A DNA stretch of 64,000 nt from Pedobacter roseus (GTDB taxonomy: Bacteria; Bacteroidota; Bacteroidia; Sphingobacteriales; Sphingobacteriaceae). The first letter of the stretch is position 1. The number at the start of each line of letters is the position of its first letter. The translations under genes were made by a program, and so were the position numbers. Positions 1-8,580 of this stretch are shown piece after piece. The notes below the pieces were generated by a model. The model had not been told where the DNA came from, did not search any database, and was given only the letters and a program-made list of their open reading frames with translations. The stretch spans positions 1,116,001-1,180,000 of the forward strand of contig NZ_CP060723.1 of NCBI RefSeq assembly GCF_014395225.1, in the 5' to 3' direction.

Positions 1-1124
1 CGAATGTTTATGGTTATAGCGATGATACAGAACGTTTTCTAGCCTTCCAGATTGCCACCCTCGATTGGATAGTACAATGGGAGCATCGTCCGGATGTAAT
101 CCATTGTCATGATCACCATACGGGTTTAATTCCGTTTATGGTTTCTAATTCTGTGAAATACAAGCCTATTAGTGGTGTTCCAACGGTTTTAACGATCCAC
201 AATGCACAATATCAGGGACAGTTTGGATGGGATAAGCTTTATTATTTACCGGCCTTCGATTTATGGAAAGGTGGTTTATTGGGCTGGGAAGATGCCATTA
301 ACCCATTGGCTTCGGCTATTAAGTGTGCGTGGAGGGTAACTACTGTTTCGCCAACTTACCTGGAAGAGATGATGGGAAATGCCCGCGGACTGGAAAGTTT
401 GCTGAGGCAGGAGCGTTGGAAATCGATCGGGATTTTAAATGGAATTGATAGCGAAGTATGGGATCCGGAAACTGACCCGATGCTTGGCAAAAATTATAAT
501 CTAAAAACAGTAGAAGCGGGAAAACTCGCAAACAAAACAGCACTCTGCAGTGTTTTTCAATTAGACCCGTCTAAACCCCTGTTTACTTTTATTGGCAGGC
601 TAGTTGATGAAAAGGGAGCTGATATTCTACCAGATATTTTTTACACGGCTTTGCAACAGCACGGCGATAACATCAATATACTGGTTTTAGGCTCGGGAGA
701 TAGTTGGGTAGAAGGACGATTAAACCAGTTAAAAGACCTTTTTGGCGGCAAGTACAATGCTTATATCGGTTATAATGAACAAGTATCGCACGAGATGTAT
801 GCGGGTGCAGATTTTCTGATTATGCCATCGAGGGTTGAGCCTTGTGGTTTAAACCAGCTTTATGCCCTACGTTATGGAACAGTTCCGATTGTGCGGAGGG
901 TTGGGGGATTAAGAGATACAGTGATTGATATAGGCGACAATGGTTTCGGGATCTGCCATGATCAAACAAGTATTTGGGATGTTACCCATGCCATTAACCG
1001 CGCTGTTGAATTATACAATGATAAAAAAGCTTTTAAAGCTGTTAGAAAAACAATGATGAAAATCGATCATTCTTGGGATAGGGCAGCATTAAATTATATA
1101 GAATTATACCAAAAATTAAAATAA
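1..1124 (+). CDS. glgA: Glycogen synthase, GT5 family (5' end outside window)
   Basis: Transfers glucose from ADP- or UDP-glucose onto a growing alpha-1,4-glucan in the cytoplasm. The reading frame is open from base 3, so the gene starts before the window; the first ATG at 138 is internal. About 373 codons are visible, against 470-480 for a whole enzyme. The part before base 138 encodes HCHDHHTGLIP, a hallmark of the N-terminal Rossmann domain of GlgA. The C-terminal domain carries PSRVEPCGLNQLYALRYG and GGLRDTV, the GT-B nucleotide-sugar site with its conserved Glu. The stop lies 8 nt before glgC, so the two genes form an operon that makes and uses the glucosyl nucleotide. The identification is secure. 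Confidence 0.95.
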   Translation, partial: NVYGYSDDTERFLAFQIATLDWIVQWEHRPDVIHCHDHHTGLIPFMVSNSVKYKPISGVPTVLTIHNAQYQGQFGWDKLYYLPAFDLWKGGLLGWEDAINPLASAIKCAWRVTTVSPTYLEEMMGNARGLESLLRQERWKSIGILNGIDSEVWDPETDPMLGKNYNLKTVEAGKLANKTALCSVFQLDPSKPLFTFIGRLVDEKGADILPDIFYTALQQHGDNINILVLGSGDSWVEGRLNQLKDLFGGKYNAYIGYNEQVSHEMYAGADFLIMPSRVEPCGLNQLYALRYGTVPIVRRVGGLRDTVIDIGDNGFGICHDQTSIWDVTHAINRAVELYNDKKAFKAVRKTMMKIDHSWDRAALNYIELYQKLK

Positions 1125-1132
1125 GCTTAAAC

Positions 1133-2401
1133 ATGACTGACAAAGTTTTAGGCGTTATCCTTGGCGGTGGCCAGGGCTCTAGATTATCGCCACTAACACA
1201 AACACGTTCAAAACCGGCAGTTCCGATTGCTGGTAAATATCGGTTGGTAGATATCCCAATTTCCAATTGCCTTAATTCAGGCATCCACCGTATGTTTGTG
1301 TTAACACAGTTTAATTCGGCATCCCTAAACAAACACATTAAAAACACGTATCACTTTAGCCACTTTAGTACGGCTTTTGTTGATATTTTGGCGGCTGAAC
1401 AAACTGTACAAAACTCAGGTTGGTTTCAAGGTACAGCAGATGCAGTGCGTCAGTGTATGCACCACATCGTTTCGCATGAATTCGATTACATTTTAATTTT
1501 ATCTGGTGATCAGCTCTACCAGATGGATTTTAAAGATATGATCGAAAAACATATCGAAGCGAATGCAGAAATTACCATTGCAACTATTCCGGTAACTGCA
1601 AAAGATGCTACTGATTTTGGTATTTTAAAAGCTGATGAGGAAAACATGATCACTTCATTTATCGAAAAGCCTAAAACTGGTTTAGAGGAGTGGGTATCTG
1701 ATACGGGTGAAGAAATGCAGGGCGAAGGCCGTAATTTCCTGGCATCGATGGGTATTTATGTTTTTAATCGTGAGTACCTGATCAATATCTTAAATGAAAA
1801 CGAAGAGGAAAAAGATTTTGGTAAAGAAATTTTGCCAAGGGCTATCACGCAGAGCAGGGTTTTAAGTTATCAATATGAAGGTTATTGGACCGATATCGGT
1901 AATATTTCATCTTTCTTTGAGGCCAATTTAGGCTTAACTGACGAAATTCCTAAGTTTAACATGTTCGATAGCAACCACGCTATTTTCACCAGGGCACGGA
2001 TGCTGCCACCTTCAAAAATTTCGGGTACCACTTTAGATAAAACGATTATTGCTGAAGGCTGTATTATTCAGGCAAGCAAGGTAGAACATGCTGTTTTGGG
2101 AATCAGATCTAGGATTGGAAAAGATACGGTAATTACCAATGCCTATATTATGGGTAGCGACAGGTACCAAACTTTAGAAGAGATACAGGAAGAAAACAGT
2201 AAAGGAAATTCTTTGATCGGTATCGGCGATCGCTGTTTCATTAATAATGCTATCATCGATAAAAACTGCCGCATTGGTAACGATGTAAAAATTAACGGTG
2301 GTGATCATTTGGAAGATGGTGATTTTGAACTTTACGCTGTTAAAGATGGTATAGTGGTAATTAAAAAGGGTGCTGTTGTACCAAGTGGAACAGTAATTTA
2401 A
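1133..2401 (+). CDS. glgC: Glucose-1-phosphate adenylyltransferase
   Basis: Makes ADP-glucose from ATP and glucose-1-phosphate, the committed step of bacterial glycogen synthesis. The 422-aa length matches the family. The N-terminal nucleotidyltransferase domain has GGGQGSRLSPLT (residues 11-22), SKPAVPIAGKYRLVDIPISN just after it, GTADAVRQ, the catalytic-Asp segment ILSGDQLYQMD and FIEKPK. The C-terminal third has hexapeptide-like beta-helix repeats. It follows glgA by 8 nt and ends at a strong hairpin terminator. Regulatory sites for sugar phosphates cannot be judged by eye. Confidence 0.96.
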   Translation: MTDKVLGVILGGGQGSRLSPLTQTRSKPAVPIAGKYRLVDIPISNCLNSGIHRMFVLTQFNSASLNKHIKNTYHFSHFSTAFVDILAAEQTVQNSGWFQGTADAVRQCMHHIVSHEFDYILILSGDQLYQMDFKDMIEKHIEANAEITIATIPVTAKDATDFGILKADEENMITSFIEKPKTGLEEWVSDTGEEMQGEGRNFLASMGIYVFNREYLINILNENEEEKDFGKEILPRAITQSRVLSYQYEGYWTDIGNISSFFEANLGLTDEIPKFNMFDSNHAIFTRARMLPPSKISGTTLDKTIIAEGCIIQASKVEHAVLGIRSRIGKDTVITNAYIMGSDRYQTLEEIQEENSKGNSLIGIGDRCFINNAIIDKNCRIGNDVKINGGDHLEDGDFELYAVKDGIVVIKKGAVVPSGTVI

Positions 2402-2424
2402 AATAATCATTATTCATTAACTAG

Positions 2425-2456
2425 GCCAGTCACGATTTTTCTTGACTGGCTTTTTT
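2425..2456 (+). terminator. Rho-independent terminator of glgA-glgC
   Basis: Perfect 8-bp stem GCCAGTCA / TGACTGGC (2425-2432 and 2443-2450) with a 10-nt loop, followed by six T. It lies 23 nt after the glgC stop. Confidence 0.88.
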
Positions 2457-2966
2457 ATTGTCTGATTATAATTCTGAGTTCGACGAAGAATCCCTGGGAT
2501 GACTAACAATAGTTCGTTATTTGCAGATAAAAGAAGTGGATACGGATTATTGCCAACTGAAAATTATTAACTGTTCTGGGCGTTCCCCATTCCCGGAAAA
2601 TACGGGAAAGGGGCGGGCTTTTCAGGGCTGCGCTTTGCTCCGGTGCCGATGAAGAATCGGCACTGAACCCTTACAATCCCTAACGCAAAATACACTACTT
2701 AAAAATAGATTCAGTCTTTGATTAACTTGGGCAGAACCTTTGTCAATAAACCTGATAAAGCAGAAAGCCCGGAGCGAGGTACGAGTGAGGACTTGAAGCG
2801 ATAGCAGGACTATTGGCCGCCATTAACACAGAACCCTACATTTCCAAAAAGCAAACACAATTTTCTTTCCAGACCCCGCAGGTTTTCAAAGCCTGCGAGG
2901 TCTTTTTTGTTTTCTACCCAACATTTTCCCCATAAGCTTGTTAGTAAAATAAACAAAAATTAGCTT
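2457..2966. other. Gene-free spacer with dispersed repeats
   Basis: No plausible gene on either strand. It holds a GC-richer segment (about 2571-2690) with short palindromes, a copy of a dispersed ~100-bp repeat (2746-2850; relatives at 41531-41630 and, inverted, 43316-43405), and the hairpin at 2871-2907. The promoter of the GH15 gene must lie here, but no clear TAnnTTTG box was seen close to its start. Confidence 0.6.
2871..2907 (+). repeat. Palindrome with T-run, dispersed family
   Basis: AGACCCCGCAGG and CCTGCGAGGTCT form a near-perfect inverted repeat around a short AT-rich centre, followed by six T. Nearly the same palindrome occurs at 62857-62886. It can act as a terminator but sits just upstream of the GH15 gene with no gene ending nearby, so it is more likely a dispersed palindromic element. 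Confidence 0.7.
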
Positions 2967-4751
2967 ATGGCCGAACAGCACCTTTATCAAACAGGAATTA
3001 TAGGAAATTGCGCTTTCATTGCACACGTAAATAAAAATACTGATATCTCATGGCTTTGCTGGCCACGTTTCGATAGTCCGTTTGTTTTTGGGAGTTTACT
3101 GGACAAGAAAAAAGGAGGCGAGTTTTCGATTTTACCCCAAGGTGAATTTACCTCTGACCAATATTATATCGAAAATACCAATGTTTTAAGGACAGAAATT
3201 ACTGCCGAAGACGGAAAATATCGCATTACCGATTTTGCACCTCGTTTTCACCTTTACGAACGCTATTTTAAGCCTTTAATGTTTATCAGAAAGATTGAAC
3301 CTTTAGAAGGCAATCCGCGCATTACCATCAAATGTGAGCCGGTTTGCGATTATGGGAAAGGTAAAATGAAATCGATCAGGGGTAGTAATCACATCGATTA
3401 TTTAGGCTGTGATGAAAATATCCGCTTAAGCAGTAATGTATCGCTAACTTATATCATCGATGAAAAGGCCTTCGTGCTAAATGAGGCGAAATACCTCATT
3501 ATGACTTATGGACAAAACCTTGAAGCGCCTGTAGTGAGTACAGCCGAAAATTTTCTTCGCGAAACTGTTGCTTACTGGCGGTTATGGATCAAACACTCCT
3601 CTATAGCAGGATTTTATCAACCTTTTGTCATCCGATCGGCGTTGGTTTTAAAAATTCACCAATACGAAGATACCGGGGCAATTATTGCCGCCAGTACCAC
3701 AAGTTTGCCGGAATCGCCAGGTAGCACGCGAAACTGGGATTACCGTTATTGCTGGTTGCGCGATTCGCACTACGTGTTAACCTCGTTAAACCACATCGGG
3801 CATTTTGAAGAAATGGAGAAGTATTTTAATTACCTGTCTGATATTTCTCATGCTGAAGATACGCGGTACCAACCGCTATATGGCATCGCAGGTGAAAGGG
3901 AAATTACCGAGCGAACTCTAGATCATCTGGAAGGATATAAAGGCGAACAGCCCATCAGAATTGGAAATCAGGCTTATGAACACATCCAGAATGATATTTA
4001 CGGTCAGGTTTTAATTTCAATGTTGCCCCTTTATACCGATCACCGTTTCGTATTCTCTGAACGTAGCGATTCAATAAAATGGATTGAAAGTGTGCTTTCT
4101 AAAATTGAACGAACCATTGATGAAAAGGATGCTGGTATCTGGGAATTCAGGAATATTGCCAATGTGCATTGCTATAGTAACTTATTTCAATGGGCTGGCG
4201 CTCAGGCGGCCTTGAAAATGGCCAAGACAATTGGTAATCAAGATTTCGAAAAACGTGCTCAAGTGTTAATTGATAAAGCTGCGGCACATATCGAAGCTTG
4301 TTATGATCCGGAAAGAAAAGTTTATACCAATGCCGTTGGAAGTCCGCATTTAGATGCAAGTACTTTGCAATTGATTATGATGAACTACCTGGATCCGGCT
4401 TCAGACCGTGCAAAAGATCACTTAATTGCTTTAGAAAAGGAATTGAAAACCGAAGATGGCCTTTTCTACCGTTACCTGCATGCCGATGATTTTGGAAAGC
4501 CGAAAACAACATTCCTGATCTGCGCATTCTGGTATGTGGAAGCTTTAGCCTGTGTAGGCCGGACTGATGAAGCGATTAAGGAATTTGAAAACATCATTAA
4601 ATATTGTAACCACCTGCTTTTATTCAGTGAAGATGTTGATGCGAAAACTGGCAGTCAGTGGGGAAATTTTCCGCAGGCCTATAGCCATGTTGGATTAATG
4701 AATGCAGCCTACCGTATTGCAATTAAACTGGATAGACCTATATTTTTGTAA
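2967..4751 (+). CDS. Glycoside hydrolase family 15 (glucoamylase/trehalase-like)
   Basis: A 594-aa cytoplasmic protein (no signal peptide) of the bacterial GH15 type: N-terminal beta-sandwich starting with GIIGNCAFIAHV and SWLCWPRFDSP, then an (alpha/alpha)6 catalytic barrel. Family motifs are NWDYRYCWLRDS (from residue 256), ERTLDHLEGYKG with candidate catalytic Glu (about 315) and FPQAYSHVGL (about 568). GH15 members hydrolyse alpha-glucosides; actinobacterial relatives are trehalases. It is convergent with the trehalose synthase/phosphatase gene and lies after glycogen genes, so trehalose or a glucan are both plausible substrates; the sequence alone does not decide. The start is the first ATG of the open frame and gives the normal N-terminus. 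Confidence 0.88.
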   Translation: MAEQHLYQTGIIGNCAFIAHVNKNTDISWLCWPRFDSPFVFGSLLDKKKGGEFSILPQGEFTSDQYYIENTNVLRTEITAEDGKYRITDFAPRFHLYERYFKPLMFIRKIEPLEGNPRITIKCEPVCDYGKGKMKSIRGSNHIDYLGCDENIRLSSNVSLTYIIDEKAFVLNEAKYLIMTYGQNLEAPVVSTAENFLRETVAYWRLWIKHSSIAGFYQPFVIRSALVLKIHQYEDTGAIIAASTTSLPESPGSTRNWDYRYCWLRDSHYVLTSLNHIGHFEEMEKYFNYLSDISHAEDTRYQPLYGIAGEREITERTLDHLEGYKGEQPIRIGNQAYEHIQNDIYGQVLISMLPLYTDHRFVFSERSDSIKWIESVLSKIERTIDEKDAGIWEFRNIANVHCYSNLFQWAGAQAALKMAKTIGNQDFEKRAQVLIDKAAAHIEACYDPERKVYTNAVGSPHLDASTLQLIMMNYLDPASDRAKDHLIALEKELKTEDGLFYRYLHADDFGKPKTTFLICAFWYVEALACVGRTDEAIKEFENIIKYCNHLLLFSEDVDAKTGSQWGNFPQAYSHVGLMNAAYRIAIKLDRPIFL

Positions 4752-4765
4752 GATCGTAGATAAAT

Positions 4766-4812
4766 GCTTTGACAACTTTAACACGCACCACGCATATTAA
4801 AGTTGTCAAAGC
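4766..4812. terminator. Bidirectional hairpin between convergent genes
   Basis: Perfect 16-bp inverted repeat GCTTTGACAACTTTAA (4766-4781) and its complement (4797-4812), 15-nt loop. It lies between the ends of the GH15 and OtsA-OtsB genes. The flanks are AT-rich rather than a clean T-run, so it may terminate both transcripts or mainly protect the 3' ends. Confidence 0.7.
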
Positions 4813-4859
4813 TATTATAAAAAAGGTTTGTGGGGACACAGACCTTGGTGTTAAAAAAA

Positions 4860-7070
4860 CTAACCCCGCTCTACAAATTCTTCCTTTACCAAACTCCAAA
4901 GCAACTTTCTTACTTCCTTAAAATCGTTTAAATAATACTTCGCTTCAGAAATATTATTGCCAACCTTAATGGTAAAAGCATCATCTGGCAAGGCCCTGAA
5001 AATATCTTCGTCGGTATGGTCATCACCTAAGGCAAGGATAAAATCAGGATTTTTATCATATAACCAGTTTAAAGCGGCTTTGCCTTTATTCACCTCCATG
5101 TTTTTAAACTCAATTACTTTGTTGCCTGGCATTAATTGCAGGCCTTTATCTGCCGCAAGGATTTTCATGTGGCTGATAATTTCATTGGCCCTTAAATCGC
5201 CCAAACCTTCTTCCGCCTTGCGGTAATGCCAAACTAAAGAATAACTTTTTTCTTCAATAAATGATCCCGGCGTACGGTCGGTATAAGTATCTAACAAGGT
5301 TTTTATTTCCTGTTTCCATTGATCGGTGAGTAGTGGCAAGCTGTTCCATTTCTCCCCGTAAGATTTTTGCCAGGCACCGTGCTCGGCAATCAGGTCTACT
5401 TTTAAATGGCCAAACCACTGTTCCAGGGTTTCGTGTCTCCTTCCGCTGATAATTACCACTTTATTGGCGTTATCAATGGTCAGGTTTTCTAGTAAATCGT
5501 AAAGTTCATCATCCGGAGAGGCATCATCAATATTTCCGGTAAAATCTACCAGTGTACCATCATAATCCAAAAACAGCACACGATCTGTTGTTTTGGCATA
5601 TTTTGCAGCAATTACTTCATTAATGGTATTTACTGCATGTTTCGTTAGTAACGATTTTTGAGAATCTTTCACTTCGTTTAATCTTAAAATAAAATTGTTT
5701 ACCCAATGTTTTACATTGAATTTTTCTACAATTGCACGCATGGCTTTCATGCGTTGCTGTTGCTCATCCAAAGGCATTTTTAGTGCAGTTACAATGGCTT
5801 CCATAATGTCGCCAAGGTTGTTCGGATTAACTATTACAGCATCGGTTAATTCTTTAGAAGCACCGGCCATTTCGCTTAATATGAGCACGCCGTCATTATT
5901 GTTCCTGCTGGCAATATATTCCTTGCTTACCAGGTTCATGCCGTCACGCATTGGCGTAACCAAACAGATATCAGCGGTAGCGTAAAGTGCCGATAATACC
6001 TCAATAGGGAAGGAGCGGTAAAAATAATTGACCGGGATCCAGTTGATAGAGCGATAACGTGCATTTAAATTACCTACAAACTGATCAATCTGATCTCTTA
6101 GTTCACTATATTGAGGTACCGTATCGCGGGAAGGTACCACGATCATAAAAAGTTCTATTTTACCAATATATTCGGGATGGGCCTGAAGCAAAAGTTCTAA
6201 AGCTTTTAATCTTTCCAAAATGCCTTTGCTATAATCCAGCCGGTCGATAGAAAGGATTACTTTCATCTCTTCTTTTCCGGTCCTGAAATAATCAATTTCT
6301 TTTTTTACTTTTTCGGTAGCGGTTAAGTCTGAAAATTTATCATAATCAATCCCCATAGGGAAAGCTTCTACTACAATCTGCCTTTCATTGCTATTGAGTA
6401 CGTTTGAGGATGAATTTACCGGAAGTAAACGTGTTGCCGTGCTGATAAAATGGCGTACATCATCATAAGTGTGGAAACCGATTAAATCGGCACCGATCAA
6501 TCCGTTTAGAATCTCTTCCCGCCAGGGGATTAACCTGAATATTTCATAAGAAGGGAAGGGAATATGTTGAAAAAAGCCGATGGTGGCGTTGGGTAGTTTT
6601 TCTCTTAAAATGCCGGGCAAAAGGAGCAACTGATAATCCTGGATCCAGATTTTGTCTTTTCTCTGCAGTACCTGCATGGCACGTTTTGCAAATTTTTCGT
6701 TTACTGATTTATAACAGTCCCAATAACTCTGTTCAAAATGGGCATAAGTAACCACATAATGAAATACGGGCCATAATACTTCGTTTGAGAAACCTTCGTA
6801 ATATAAATTGATTTCGTTTTGGGTGAGGAAAACCGGATAGAGGTTTAATTCGGCGAGTTTTTGTGTAACTTCTTCTTGACGTTCTTCAGGAACCTCGATT
6901 CCGGGCCATCCTATCCAGATGGAGTTGCCTGATTTGTATACGTCGCCCAGTCCGGTGGCAAGGCCGCCCTCGCTGGGAATAAACGTGTATTCGTCGTTCT
7001 CTTCGATGATTTTAACGGGTAGTCTGTTCGATATTATAACTGTCTTCATGCTTGTATTTGATGTATCCAC
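4860..7070 (-). CDS. Trehalose-6-P synthase / trehalose-phosphatase fusion
   Basis: A 736-aa two-domain enzyme. Residues about 9-480 form a GT20 trehalose-6-phosphate synthase: SNRLPVKI, GGLATGLGDVY, SIDRLDYSKGI and RDGMNLVSKEY are the usual sugar-phosphate and UDP-glucose contacts. Residues about 500-735 form a HAD phosphatase with LDYDGTLVDF near residue 503, VVIISGRR and GDDHTDED, which removes the phosphate to release trehalose. Fusion of OtsA and OtsB in one chain is common in Bacteroidota. It supports osmotic and desiccation tolerance. The gene is convergent with the GH15 hydrolase and lies 63 bp after the histidine kinase gene, so it may partly share its transcript. Confidence 0.95.
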   Translation of the reverse strand: MDTSNTSMKTVIISNRLPVKIIEENDEYTFIPSEGGLATGLGDVYKSGNSIWIGWPGIEVPEERQEEVTQKLAELNLYPVFLTQNEINLYYEGFSNEVLWPVFHYVVTYAHFEQSYWDCYKSVNEKFAKRAMQVLQRKDKIWIQDYQLLLLPGILREKLPNATIGFFQHIPFPSYEIFRLIPWREEILNGLIGADLIGFHTYDDVRHFISTATRLLPVNSSSNVLNSNERQIVVEAFPMGIDYDKFSDLTATEKVKKEIDYFRTGKEEMKVILSIDRLDYSKGILERLKALELLLQAHPEYIGKIELFMIVVPSRDTVPQYSELRDQIDQFVGNLNARYRSINWIPVNYFYRSFPIEVLSALYATADICLVTPMRDGMNLVSKEYIASRNNNDGVLILSEMAGASKELTDAVIVNPNNLGDIMEAIVTALKMPLDEQQQRMKAMRAIVEKFNVKHWVNNFILRLNEVKDSQKSLLTKHAVNTINEVIAAKYAKTTDRVLFLDYDGTLVDFTGNIDDASPDDELYDLLENLTIDNANKVVIISGRRHETLEQWFGHLKVDLIAEHGAWQKSYGEKWNSLPLLTDQWKQEIKTLLDTYTDRTPGSFIEEKSYSLVWHYRKAEEGLGDLRANEIISHMKILAADKGLQLMPGNKVIEFKNMEVNKGKAALNWLYDKNPDFILALGDDHTDEDIFRALPDDAFTIKVGNNISEAKYYLNDFKEVRKLLWSLVKEEFVERG

Positions 7071-7133
7071 ATCTTTAAAAGCATATCAAACTGGTTTTGT
7101 TTGGTTTTTTAGGCCAAAAATACATTCAAATGA

Positions 7134-8489
7134 TTAAACGTAGTTAAATACCAATGTAAAAGTAGTACCACTTTCAGGAGTAGAAATTACTTCGATACTG
7201 CCCCTATGCATCTTCATAATATTGCGGCTTATCGTTAATCCAATGCCCGATCCATTTTTCCTGGTGGTGTAAAACGGAACGAAAATTTTCTCTAAATCTG
7301 CCGCCTCGATTCCTTTTCCGTTATCGGTAACATCGATATAAAGTTTGGTGTTTTCTAAACGGTAATTTACATTGATATAGGGCATTTCCTTATTTTCGAC
7401 TGCATAAATGCTATTGGTGATGAGGTTGATCAGTACTTGCTCTACTAATTTCAGGTCAAGCTGTACAGTTATTTTTGATGAAGTCTGTTCTACATCCAGC
7501 ACCACATTTTTAACCTTGGCAAATGGCTGCATTAAAACTTTAATGTGCTTTAATATTTCGCCAATGGTGTGCGATTCGAGGTTTGGTGTTGGCAGCTCGG
7601 CAATTAAGCGGTAATCTTTAACAAAATCCAATAAACCCGAAGAACGCCTTTGAATAGTTTGTAAAGCTGTTTTAAGGTCATCCATTTCATCCTCGGTCAA
7701 ATTCTTTTTATCGGTTACCATTTTATTGATCGTATCTGATAGTGAACTGATAGGGGTGATGGAATTTAAAATTTCGTGCGAAATAACGCCAATTAACCTG
7801 TTCCATGCTTCAGTTTCTTTTTGCTCAATTTCATCTTTAATATTCTGGAAACTGATGATGGTATAATTCTTACCGTAAAGGTTTAAGGGAATTACTTCTG
7901 TTGATAACTGGATCAGTTTATCCTGGATTTTTAGTTCAAGAAAACGCTTTCCGCCCGTTAAAATCTGCTCTATTTCAGTTCCAAATGCGGGGAGATGCTG
8001 TTTTAACCGATGCCAGTACTTATAAGCAGGTACACCCAAAAGGTTTGATGCAGCCTGGTTGAAAAAGGCAATTTCCTCATCTCTCTCTTTTGCTGTATTG
8101 TTTACCACGATTACACCAACCGGAACCTGTTCCAAAATGGTTTTGATCAGCTGAAACATGGCTTCCTGTTCTAACCTGATCTGTTTATGCACCAGTAAAA
8201 TGTCACTAAACGACTCATATAATTCAGGAAAACTGCCTTTGGTTACTTTGTTTGTGAAATTTAAGGTATGATCGCGTGTTTTTACTGCTAAAATGAAACG
8301 ATTAATATCCGACCGGATTTGATTGATGTAATAGTAAAGCGAAATAATGGTCCCCAATAAAATCAATGCAACACCGATAATGGTAAACCAGAGCTGAGTA
8401 TTTTTGATGAGGTAAAACAGGAGGTAGCCCAGCAGATTGATGATCAGCAGGCGGAATATTAAACGGAAGGTAAAGCGTTGGTAGAACAT
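7134..8489 (-). CDS. Sensor histidine kinase, NtrY-like
   Basis: A 451-aa inner-membrane kinase. Two hydrophobic segments (about residues 10-27 and 34-54) are followed by a cytoplasmic linker, a PAS-like region (about 115-215), the dimerisation box VISHEILNSITPIS with phospho-His238, and an ATPase domain with NLITNSIYAVENK (N box), DNGKGI (G1), and GSGIGLTIS (G2). The loop between the two membrane segments is tiny, so it probably senses signals in the membrane or cytoplasm. It lies 91 bp downstream of the sigma-54 type regulator gene, its likely partner, with a palindrome between them. The divergent ABC locus is the likely target. Confidence 0.92.
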   Translation of the reverse strand: MFYQRFTFRLIFRLLIINLLGYLLFYLIKNTQLWFTIIGVALILLGTIISLYYYINQIRSDINRFILAVKTRDHTLNFTNKVTKGSFPELYESFSDILLVHKQIRLEQEAMFQLIKTILEQVPVGVIVVNNTAKERDEEIAFFNQAASNLLGVPAYKYWHRLKQHLPAFGTEIEQILTGGKRFLELKIQDKLIQLSTEVIPLNLYGKNYTIISFQNIKDEIEQKETEAWNRLIGVISHEILNSITPISSLSDTINKMVTDKKNLTEDEMDDLKTALQTIQRRSSGLLDFVKDYRLIAELPTPNLESHTIGEILKHIKVLMQPFAKVKNVVLDVEQTSSKITVQLDLKLVEQVLINLITNSIYAVENKEMPYINVNYRLENTKLYIDVTDNGKGIEAADLEKIFVPFYTTRKNGSGIGLTISRNIMKMHRGSIEVISTPESGTTFTLVFNYV

Positions 8490-8494
8490 GTTTT

Positions 8495-8578
8495 AAGGTA
8501 GAAGGTTTTAAGGTAAAAGGGTTAAGGTTGATGAGGGAAATTTTGACCTTCCGCCTTCAACCTTATGCCTTCTACCTT
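8495..8578. repeat. Imperfect palindrome between regulator and kinase genes
   Basis: An A/G-rich left half built from AAGGTAGAAGG / TTTAAGGT words faces a right half built from their complements (CCTTCTACCTT at the end). It belongs to the same word-like palindrome class as 12242-12308 and 12387-12448. It fills the spacer between the two-component genes. Confidence 0.7.
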
Positions 8579-8580
8579 TC

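Noticed and set aside
2871..2907. Attenuator or riboswitch before the GH15 gene
   Set aside because: The same palindrome occurs at 62855-62886 between unrelated genes, so it is a dispersed element and not a gene-specific control.
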